NCBI GenBank assembly: GCA_013203755.1
Contig: JABMPI010000220.1
Coordinates: forward strand, 1-13,890
Source of the DNA: Bacteroidota bacterium
GTDB taxonomy: Bacteria; Bacteroidota; Bacteroidia; Bacteroidales; Prolixibacteraceae
Direction of reading: 5' to 3'
Length of the DNA: 13,890 nucleotides
The notes under the pieces were generated by a model, which saw only the letters and a program-made list of their open reading frames with translations, did no database searches and had not been told where the DNA came from. Position 1 is the stretch's first letter; each line of letters opens with the position of its first letter. This document shows, in pieces, positions 1-6,662 of the stretch. The translations under genes and the position numbers were made by a program.

Positions 1-1
1 C

Positions 2-706
2 GATGGTATTTGGCTTGGCGGTGACGTTTGTTCTGAGGCCACATTAGAATATACTACTATTGAATATCTTGATGGACTTTTTGATTTGCAGCACCCAAAT
101 ACACATTGGGCGTTTGGAAACCACGACGCCAGAAATGGGAACTGGAATTGGGTGGAAGAAATCAGCGGCAAAAAATCATATTATACAAGTACTTACAAAG
201 GTATTAGCTACATGTTACTTAATACATGCTTAACTCCTTTTCATTGCGAAATGTTGAACGACCAATACCGAATTCTTGTTAATTTATGCGATACCATCCA
301 AGAATCCTCACATTTAATATTAATAATGCATCATGGAATTTGGGAGAACGTGCCCGGGTTGCCTTCGCCATACCAATATGCACAAAGTAATCTTAAACGA
401 TTTAGTTTTACTTGCGACAATGCAGATGCAACTTTTATAAACGAAATATATCCGCGTTTAATTGAAGTTGAAAAACGTGGGGTGAAGGTTATTTTATTAA
501 TGGGCGACATGGGCTCGCAACGAATAGATGCTGTGTCTGATGATGGTATTCAGTTTTTAGGAACGGGCCTTAATAGAAGCAAATTTAAAGATGCCGAAGA
601 ACGCGAAAATTCTCCCTGCGATTGGTTTATCGAATTTAAGCATGTGCCTGAAACCGGCTGGCTAAACTGGCAATTCCACGATCTTGATTCTACCGTTGCC
701 CAATAA
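2..706 (+). CDS. Calcineurin-like metallophosphoesterase, 5'-truncated by the window edge
   Basis: The frame is open from base 2, so the true start lies upstream; 234 residues are visible. Three calcineurin-like phosphoesterase blocks can be read: GGDV (residues 6-9, the metal-bridging GD), GNHD (39-42) and a paired His in IMHHGIW (110-111). The first metal motif (D-x-H) would lie before the window. Where the family normally has GHxH, the protein reads GDMGS (168-172), so the usual last metal-binding histidines are absent. Such enzymes use a two-metal centre to hydrolyse phosphomonoesters or diesters; the substrate cannot be told here. No C-terminal sorting domain or membrane anchor is seen, and the N-terminus is missing, so location is unknown. 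It converges on the next gene with 4 bp between stop codons. Family call firm; activity uncertain because of the altered last motif. Confidence 0.85.
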   Translation, partial: DGIWLGGDVCSEATLEYTTIEYLDGLFDLQHPNTHWAFGNHDARNGNWNWVEEISGKKSYYTSTYKGISYMLLNTCLTPFHCEMLNDQYRILVNLCDTIQESSHLILIMHHGIWENVPGLPSPYQYAQSNLKRFSFTCDNADATFINEIYPRLIEVEKRGVKVILLMGDMGSQRIDAVSDDGIQFLGTGLNRSKFKDAEERENSPCDWFIEFKHVPETGWLNWQFHDLDSTVAQ

Positions 707-710
707 AATA

Positions 711-2168
711 TTATTTAAATACCAATTTACCCCGGAAAACAACATTGCCGTTGTTTAAAATATTAAACATATACATGCCCGAAGTAATGAAAGGTTGATA
801 AGAGTTTTGAATGTTTGGTACTACGATATCAGTATAAACCAAAGCCCCTTGTGGATTATATAGTTGAAGAGCTAGATTCGATGATTGTTTTGAATCAATA
901 ATAACCGAAAATTTATTCTCGACCGGATTTGGGAAAACTTTGATTTGCTTAATTGAGTCTACTTGAGGTGGAAGGGAAGACAATAGATCCGTGTTTCCAT
1001 TTTTGTCTATCTTAAACAATACAATATCATTTTTTCCAAATTCTCCATGATCTGTCCAACCTGTAAAAATACAACCCGAATCTACAGTGGCAATCATCGC
1101 ACTGCTGTAATCAGAACCGTCGCCACCAAAAGTATTTTCCCAAATAAGCTCACCCTCTAAATCTGTTTTTACCAGTAAGTGATTAGGTTTGTAATTATTC
1201 GAGTAACTGGCGCTTGTGCCCAATAATAACAATTGATTATCTGCACTGAGAACTACACTTTCTCCATAATCAAAGTCAGCTCCACCATAAGTTTTCAACC
1301 AAATTTGATTGCCATCTTCATCCATTTTCATAAGAAAGAAATCGAAACTTCCTGCACCCTCACTTTGTGTCGAACCACAAATGTAGTATCCGCCATCTGG
1401 TGCTGTTATTATTCCTTTTGCCCAATCGTGACTGGTTCCACCAAATGTTTTCGACCAAATCTCTTCTCCAAGTTGATTCGTTTTAATAACAAAAATATCT
1501 GCATCGTGATTTAAATAATCGGTGCTGGTTGGATTGTAAAAACCACCTTTTGTTCCAACAACAATAAATTCTCCATTTTTATTTTCAATAACATCAAAAC
1601 CATGGTCGATATAACGATCTCCAAAATGTGTCTCCCAAATTAATTCTCCTTCCTTATCTGCTTTTACCAAATATACATCGCCAAAATTATCGAGGCTACG
1701 ATTGTGCCCAACCAGAGCAAAACTACCATCTAAGGTTTCAATAAATTTATGGCCTAAATCATTTTTTTCGCCTCCATAATATTTCGACCATTCTTTTGTT
1801 CCACCAAAATCAAGTTTATGCAAATACATGTCGTTATTTGGGTAACCACCGTCCCATGTTTTTCCAAGTATATAAATTCCATTTTTGTTAACAAGCAAGT
1901 GTTTTCCATAATCTCCATGTGATCCACCAAATACAGTTTTGTTTTTTAAACTTCCGTTAAGATTAAGTTGTAGTAAATAATAATCAGTAGAACTTTTATG
2001 AGTTTTGCGAGTTGTGCCAAGAATATACAAATGCTCATCGAACTCCACCAGTGAATTGGCTTTGTCGTTTTCAATGCTGCCATGATAGATGGCATTTTGA
2101 GCATTCAACCCTTGAATATTCAAAAAAGCAAATATAAAAAGTAGTATTTGTATTGTTTGTTTTCTCAT
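711..2168 (-). CDS. Secreted repeat (propeller-like) protein with T9SS type A sorting domain
   Basis: The 485-residue protein starts at an ATG with a signal peptide (residues 1-24: KQ, then a hydrophobic run, ending NAQ). The body, about residues 28-395, carries roughly six imperfect repeats of 51-60 residues. Each is marked by a FGG/YGG-type turn (near 80, 131, 182, 242, 294 and 347) followed by D.g..i, a G-T/S strand and a D-x-[FYL]-[LV]-x-K-x-D strand. This is typical of beta-propeller-like extracellular proteins of Bacteroidota. Residues about 408-485 form a T9SS type A sorting domain: VFPNPVENKF, then a beta-sandwich ending GMYMFNI...GKLVFK. The protein should therefore be exported by Sec, moved across the outer membrane by T9SS, and released or anchored at the surface. 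No catalytic motif was seen, so the role (binding or adhesion) is unknown. It is transcribed divergently from the CotH operon, 74 bp apart. Confidence 0.9.
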   Translation of the reverse strand: MRKQTIQILLFIFAFLNIQGLNAQNAIYHGSIENDKANSLVEFDEHLYILGTTRKTHKSSTDYYLLQLNLNGSLKNKTVFGGSHGDYGKHLLVNKNGIYILGKTWDGGYPNNDMYLHKLDFGGTKEWSKYYGGEKNDLGHKFIETLDGSFALVGHNRSLDNFGDVYLVKADKEGELIWETHFGDRYIDHGFDVIENKNGEFIVVGTKGGFYNPTSTDYLNHDADIFVIKTNQLGEEIWSKTFGGTSHDWAKGIITAPDGGYYICGSTQSEGAGSFDFFLMKMDEDGNQIWLKTYGGADFDYGESVVLSADNQLLLLGTSASYSNNYKPNHLLVKTDLEGELIWENTFGGDGSDYSSAMIATVDSGCIFTGWTDHGEFGKNDIVLFKIDKNGNTDLLSSLPPQVDSIKQIKVFPNPVENKFSVIIDSKQSSNLALQLYNPQGALVYTDIVVPNIQNSYQPFITSGMYMFNILNNGNVVFRGKLVFK

Positions 2169-2187
2169 TGTAAAAAAAAAGGTAGTA

Positions 2188-2195
2188 CAAAGTTA
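2188..2195 (-). promoter_or_regulatory. Putative Bacteroidota -7 element (TAACTTTG) for the T9SS-sorted gene
   Basis: Read on the minus strand, TAACTTTG matches the Bacteroidota -7 consensus TAnnTTTG and ends 19 bp before the ATG at 2168. No clear TTG (-33) was found 19-21 bp upstream, so the call rests on the -7 match and its position only. The leader between them contains a run of nine T residues on this strand (A on the plus strand, 2172-2180). Confidence 0.4.
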
Positions 2196-2215
2196 TAAGA
2201 ATGTTTCTGATTTGT

Positions 2216-2223
2216 TATTTTTG
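2216..2223 (+). promoter_or_regulatory. Putative Bacteroidota -7 element (TATTTTTG) for the CotH operon
   Basis: TATTTTTG matches TAnnTTTG and lies 19 bp before the ATG at 2243. If it is used, the transcript starts near 2228-2230, downstream of the alternative ATG at 2201. That favours the 2243 start. The -33 TTG is not evident at the expected spacing. With the minus-strand -7 at 2188-2195 it would form a tight divergent promoter pair. Confidence 0.4.
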
Positions 2224-2242
2224 GCTTTTCATATTTTCAAAA

Positions 2243-5212
2243 ATGAAGTTCGCTACAAATCTGTTAATATATACTTTTCTTCTTTTTCTAATTTCTGCAT
2301 GTTCTTCGGTTCAGCAGGGTAAGGACAATGACGTAGTAAGCTATTTGTGCGATGTAGAGAAAATTGATTTAAGTAAAAATGAATTTAGCGAAGTCAATCA
2401 GCAAAATATTTATTTTCAAAATCCCGGCAGCCAATCGGCAGATTTTGCTTATACAGGAAAGTATTCAATCAAATTATTTCCTGGAAATCCTTACGGTTTA
2501 ACTACCGATTTAAAGAATGTAAAACCTGATGACTATTTGCAAATTACTGCCTGGAGAAAAAGTAAAAACAGAAATGGTGTAATTTCAATTGATGGTGGTA
2601 AGGGATTTTATTACGCCGCAAAAGAAGTAATTGAGGAGGGAGAAGATGGCTGGCATAAAATTTCTGCTGAGTACTTTGTTCCACCTAACTTTTATGGTGG
2701 AAAGATGAAAATCTATCTTTGGAATAATGGTGGAGATACCATCTATTTCGACGATTTAAGTATTGTTCATAGAAGGAATAAAGAATATCCCGACTATTCT
2801 GATGTGCCTGGCTTTCAGTTACATGTTGATGAAAGAGATTTGGCAAAACTTGGTGCTAAACGATTAACTGCTTTTGAAACTACTGTTTTGGTAAATTCAG
2901 ATGAGGATTATTCTAAAATGGTGCTTTTTTCGGGCAATGACTTTTTAAATGGAAATCTTCGTTTAAAGGGCGATTTAATAGATCATTTGCAAGGACAAAA
3001 ATGGTCGTATCGTATCAAGTTGAAAAAAGAATTTGCATGGAATGGACTTCGGACTTTTTCTATTCAAAACCCATCAACCCGTTATTTTTTGCACGAATGG
3101 ATTGCCCACAAAATATTTGAACAAGAAGATGTTTTAACAACAAGGTATGGATTTGTTCCTGTGCAAATCAATAAAATTCCATTGGGGATTTATGCCTGGG
3201 AAGAGCATTTCGAAAAGCAGTTGGTAGAAAGTCGCAATCGAAGAGAAGGTCCAATTATTCGATTTAACGAGTCTGTTTTCTGGCAAACAGTAATCGAAAC
3301 AAAAGTTACGCAAAGAGGATGGGACATCGATTTTTTTTCAGCTTCAAAAATAATTCCATTTAAGGAGGGACAAATAACAGCAGATTCCTTAAAAACAAAA
3401 CAATTTGAGGAGGCACAAAATCTTTTGTTTCAATATAAAAACAGAACAAAAACCGTCTCTGAAATATTTGATGTAGATAAGTTGGCAGCTTATTATGCAC
3501 TAATGGATCTCACGCAGGCTTATCATGGTTTTGCCTGGCACAATCAACGATATTATTACAATCCGGTTGTTGGACTGCTGGAACCAATCGCTTTCGATGG
3601 ATTTATAGAAACCGGCATTTATAAAAGAATTGATGAACCAGTAACCGGACTTCTAAATCCCTCCAAAATTGCATCTTTAAAAAAGGAAGAATTGATGCTG
3701 TTTCAGGTTTTTTCTGATTCTCTTTTTAATCGGAAATACATTGAAAATTTAGAGAAATTCAGTAAGCTTGATTTTGTAGAGGATATTGTTTCAAAATACA
3801 AAAATGAAACTGATTCACTTTCAGAATTAATACATCGAGAATTTCCGGCTTATAATTTCAATTTTGAGTTTATTAAATCGCAGGCTGAGTTTATACGGAA
3901 TAACCTTCCGGGTATTGAAACTAATGTTGCAAAAATTGGTGAAGCAGCAAATGCAATCGATGATATTAAGTTTAAAAAGGAATTTACAAAAGACATTAAC
4001 GAAAACCTGATTCCCTTTCAAATTCATGCTTTTTATAATTCGGAAAAGAAACAAATTGAACTATTGAATTTTACAAATTTGCAGGTGAAAGTATTGGGTG
4101 CATTTATGAATGACCAATTGCCTGTTAGTTTTGAGGATGGAAATAATTTGGAGCCTTTTAATGGCCTTGATAATTCTGGACTTTCAATTCCACTTGATGG
4201 AGAACCTGTCAAAGTTCTTTTATCAATAAATAAGGAAATGTATGAAACTGAAATTAGCAATTGGAATCAGCCACAAAACTTTTCATCACGTCAGAATGCA
4301 TTAAATGAAAGTAAAACTACGGACCTGCCGTGGATTGAAAATACAATTGTTTTTGATGGTGATTATACATTTGATGAGGACCTAATAATTCCGGCCAATA
4401 AAATAGTAAGGTTTAAAGCAGGAACAAAAATTGATTTTGTAAAAAATGCTGGTTTCTTTTCGTTTTCAACGGTTGTAATGGAAGGGACCGAAATAAACCC
4501 AATAGAAATAAGATCTTCAGACAGAACTGCAAATGGTTTTAATGTTTTGCAAGCCAACAGCAGATCAAAACTTCAGTATGTATATTTTACGGGTTTAAGT
4601 AAAATTGGAAAAGGAGGTTGGCAAACCCCTTCGGCAGTTACTTTTTACGAGGCCGATGTTGATTTTGACAATTGTATTTTTGCAAGTAATTCAAATTGTG
4701 ACGATGCCTTAAATGTGGTTCGTTCTAATTTTAATGCCAATTATTGCACTTTTGAGAATACATTTGCAGATGCTTTTGATTCCGATTTTTGTACCGGCGA
4801 AGTAGTTAACTGTACTTTTAAAAATATTGGAAACGATGCAATTGATTTTTCGGGTAGCCAGGTAAAAATTGCAGACTGTAAAATGTTTGAAATAACCGAT
4901 AAAGCAATTTCGGGAGGAGAGAATTCTTTGTTAATGGTTACCAATTGCGAGATAGAAAAGGCAAATATTGGTGTTGCAGCAAAAGATTTATCGACTGTTC
5001 TCTTGGATAAAATAAGTATGAATACAACCGTTTATGGACTGGTTGCCTTTGTGAAAAAGCCGGAATACGGACCGGCAAAAATTGAAATTGAGAATTTAAA
5101 AATGAAAGATAATGTGGTTTTTCACCAAATAGAGTTGGGGTCAACTTTAAAATTGAATGGAAAACTAATAGAAGGAAGAGAGAAAAAATTAGCTTTAAAA
5201 TTATATCAATAA
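2243..5212 (+). CDS. CotH-kinase-like lipoprotein with jelly-roll module and beta-helix tail
   Basis: The start at 2243 gives 989 residues with a lipoprotein signal: MKF, a hydrophobic stretch, then lipobox ISAC with Cys20. The upstream ATG at 2201 would only add a second hydrophobic segment. Domains in order: a carbohydrate-binding-like jelly-roll (about 36-176, ending KIYLWN...YFDDLSI); a CotH-kinase-like domain (about 190-470); a linker; and a right-handed parallel beta-helix (about 700-960) with repeated x-N/D-C-x-F/I turns. CotH features are NLRLKG, then FSIQNPSTRYFLHEW, INKIPLGIYAWEEHFEK (309-325) and HNQRYYYNPVVGLLEPIAFD (433-452). CotH proteins have an atypical kinase fold, and the Bacillus spore-coat member phosphorylates serines. 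Here the usual W-D-x-D metal motif reads F-D-G-F, so catalysis is uncertain. The acceptor is unknown. It is first gene of an operon, 9 bp before DUF4956. Confidence 0.85.
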   Translation: MKFATNLLIYTFLLFLISACSSVQQGKDNDVVSYLCDVEKIDLSKNEFSEVNQQNIYFQNPGSQSADFAYTGKYSIKLFPGNPYGLTTDLKNVKPDDYLQITAWRKSKNRNGVISIDGGKGFYYAAKEVIEEGEDGWHKISAEYFVPPNFYGGKMKIYLWNNGGDTIYFDDLSIVHRRNKEYPDYSDVPGFQLHVDERDLAKLGAKRLTAFETTVLVNSDEDYSKMVLFSGNDFLNGNLRLKGDLIDHLQGQKWSYRIKLKKEFAWNGLRTFSIQNPSTRYFLHEWIAHKIFEQEDVLTTRYGFVPVQINKIPLGIYAWEEHFEKQLVESRNRREGPIIRFNESVFWQTVIETKVTQRGWDIDFFSASKIIPFKEGQITADSLKTKQFEEAQNLLFQYKNRTKTVSEIFDVDKLAAYYALMDLTQAYHGFAWHNQRYYYNPVVGLLEPIAFDGFIETGIYKRIDEPVTGLLNPSKIASLKKEELMLFQVFSDSLFNRKYIENLEKFSKLDFVEDIVSKYKNETDSLSELIHREFPAYNFNFEFIKSQAEFIRNNLPGIETNVAKIGEAANAIDDIKFKKEFTKDINENLIPFQIHAFYNSEKKQIELLNFTNLQVKVLGAFMNDQLPVSFEDGNNLEPFNGLDNSGLSIPLDGEPVKVLLSINKEMYETEISNWNQPQNFSSRQNALNESKTTDLPWIENTIVFDGDYTFDEDLIIPANKIVRFKAGTKIDFVKNAGFFSFSTVVMEGTEINPIEIRSSDRTANGFNVLQANSRSKLQYVYFTGLSKIGKGGWQTPSAVTFYEADVDFDNCIFASNSNCDDALNVVRSNFNANYCTFENTFADAFDSDFCTGEVVNCTFKNIGNDAIDFSGSQVKIADCKMFEITDKAISGGENSLLMVTNCEIEKANIGVAAKDLSTVLLDKISMNTTVYGLVAFVKKPEYGPAKIEIENLKMKDNVVFHQIELGSTLKLNGKLIEGREKKLALKLYQ
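2348..2770 (+). other. Jelly-roll-like module shared with the GT-C protein (copy 1, N-terminal)
   Basis: This domain follows the lipobox of the CotH protein (residues about 36-176). Its conserved blocks, in order, are CDVE, KYSIK, ITAWR, FYYAAKE, GW, KIYLWN and YFDDLSI. The same blocks recur with almost the same spacing at 8132-8557 in a different protein. The fold resembles galactose-binding or carbohydrate-binding beta-sandwiches, with an [YF]-[FI]-D-D-[LV]-x-[IV] final strand. Carbohydrate or envelope binding is inferred, not shown. Confidence 0.75.
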
Positions 5213-5221
5213 AAAAATATT

Positions 5222-5902
5222 ATGGATAAGTGGAATCTATTTCAGCGGTTTTTAATTACCGAAAATGCACAAATTTCTATTATCGATTTTCTAATAAATG
5301 CAGGTATCATTTTGGTGCTGTCGTTTGTTTTGGAATATACCTATTCGCGTTGTGCAAAAAGTTTGTCGGGGAGAAAAGCATTTGCGGCTAACTTTTTTTT
5401 AATCGCATTTACAACAATGCTTATTATTTCCATTGTAAAATCGTCGTTGGCACTTTCTTTGGGTTTGGTGGGTGCGTTGTCTATCGTACGTTTTCGTTCG
5501 GCCATTAAAGAACCAGAAGAACTGGCATATTTGTTTTTTACCATTTCCATTGGATTAGGAATGGGAGCCAACCAACGAATTGTTACTATTATTGGTGCAA
5601 TTGTATTGCTTGCGGTTATTTGGGGCAAACATTTAAGCTCGAAAAAAACTCGCCAGCAGAATTTATACTTAACGGTAAGTTGCAATGGAGGAGGAAAACC
5701 AGCTTTGGAAAATATAGATTCACTTGTTCAGCAAAATTTTAAAGCTTCAAAACTGGTTCGTTACGATGAGTCTTCGGAGAATATTGAAGCAGCTTTTTGG
5801 GTGGAAATAAAAAGTACTGAAAACCTGCAGCTTTTCAAGAATAAAATGAATGAAATAAGTCCTGAAACAAGGGTGTCTTTTGTAGACAATAATTCGTTTT
5901 AA
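5222..5902 (+). CDS. DUF4956 family inner-membrane protein
   Basis: The 226-residue protein matches the DUF4956 family by its signature region. A small-residue-rich helix, SLGLVGALSIVRFRSAIKEP (79-98), is followed by EELAYLFF. About four membrane segments are visible (roughly 20-39, 54-72, 74-88 with the signature, and 100-135 as one or two helices). A soluble C-terminal domain of about 85 residues (140-226) has an alternating beta/alpha pattern. The molecular function of DUF4956 is not established. The conserved RFR..IKEPEE charged stretch inside the membrane region would fit a channel or transporter, but that is inference. It sits 9 bp after the CotH gene and 11 bp before the VTC gene. From general knowledge, DUF4956, VTC-domain and CotH genes often neighbour each other in bacteria, which supports a common complex or pathway. 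Confidence 0.88.
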   Translation: MDKWNLFQRFLITENAQISIIDFLINAGIILVLSFVLEYTYSRCAKSLSGRKAFAANFFLIAFTTMLIISIVKSSLALSLGLVGALSIVRFRSAIKEPEELAYLFFTISIGLGMGANQRIVTIIGAIVLLAVIWGKHLSSKKTRQQNLYLTVSCNGGGKPALENIDSLVQQNFKASKLVRYDESSENIEAAFWVEIKSTENLQLFKNKMNEISPETRVSFVDNNSF

Positions 5903-5913
5903 AAGAGCTAAGA

Positions 5914-6624
5914 ATGAACAGTGCTTATACTGAATTAAATACTTATCGATACGAAAGAAAGTTTGTTGCAAATCAATGGTCACGTCATCAAACGGAGGCT
6001 GTTGTAAAACAAAACAGTGCTTTTTTTGTGTCTGCTTTTCATCCAAGAAGGGTAAATAATATTTATTTCGATACGCCGGGCTTAGATTGTTATTTCGATA
6101 ATCTTTTTGGAAATGGGAATAGATGGAAGGCTCGGATTCGTTGGTATGACGATATTTTTGGAAAAGCTGTTTCTCCAATTCTAGAATTCAAAATTAAAAA
6201 GGGATTGGCGGGAACAAAAAAGTCGTTCGCACTTCCTGATTTTATTATCTACAAAGCTCATTTTGATGCCTCTGAATTAAAAAATGTTTTTGAAAAAGCA
6301 AACTTGCCGGAAGAAATAAGTGAACGAATTGCTTGTTTACAACCGGTTTTATTGAATTCTTATTTGCGAAGTTATTTTTCAACTTTTGATAAGAAATTCA
6401 GAATAACCGTTGACAGCGATCTGGAGTATTACAACCTTCGTCCATCATGGAATAGTTTTAATTTTAAACATTCTGAAGGACAAAAAGTGGTGGTAGAGTT
6501 AAAATATGATATGGAATTAGATAAAGAGGCGAATAAGATAAGCACTCAATTCCCGTTCAGGTTAGATAAAAATTCTAAGTTTGTGGCCGGAATGAGTTTT
6601 TTTAGAAGTGAAATTGCAGAGTAA
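5914..6624 (+). CDS. VTC-domain (polyphosphate polymerase-like) protein
   Basis: This 236-residue protein is a single VTC domain, the tunnel-shaped beta-barrel fold (CYTH/TTM-related) of yeast Vtc4, which makes polyphosphate from ATP. Basic and acidic residues expected to line the tunnel are all present: YERKF (13-17), VNNIYFDTP (47-55), R70/K72/R74/R76 in RWKARIRWY, E91/K93/K95 in EFKIKKG, R152 in SYLRSYF, R163 in FRITVD, E195/K197 in VELKYD (metal-binding glutamate), and S221-K222 near the end. It has no SPX domain, signal peptide or membrane segment, so it is probably cytoplasmic and docks to the neighbouring DUF4956 membrane protein. Intact active-site residues suggest a working nucleotide-dependent enzyme. 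Whether the product is polyphosphate or another phosphorylated chain is not shown. It starts 11 bp after DUF4956. Confidence 0.88.
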   Translation: MNSAYTELNTYRYERKFVANQWSRHQTEAVVKQNSAFFVSAFHPRRVNNIYFDTPGLDCYFDNLFGNGNRWKARIRWYDDIFGKAVSPILEFKIKKGLAGTKKSFALPDFIIYKAHFDASELKNVFEKANLPEEISERIACLQPVLLNSYLRSYFSTFDKKFRITVDSDLEYYNLRPSWNSFNFKHSEGQKVVVELKYDMELDKEANKISTQFPFRLDKNSKFVAGMSFFRSEIAE

Positions 6625-6662
6625 TTGATACAACAAACAGACTAGAATAATCTAAATTTATA

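Noticed and set aside
1233..1514. 93-codon plus-strand ORF inside the T9SS-sorted gene
   Set aside because: It is antisense to a well-supported secreted protein and its translation has no recognisable domain; similar shadow frames occur at 3827-5144, 5341-5685, 5747-6178, 7322-7582, 11161-11415 and 13042-13260.
2201..2242. Upstream ATG giving a 1003-residue CotH protein
   Set aside because: It adds a second hydrophobic stretch ahead of a complete lipoprotein signal (lipobox Cys20 from 2243), and the likely -7 element lies inside it.
3331..3338. Runs of eight or nine T/A (3331-3338, 5393-5400, 2172-2180) as phase-variation tracts
   Set aside because: Such runs are expected in DNA this AT-rich; two lie in intact frames and the third is in a leader without other signs of slippage control.
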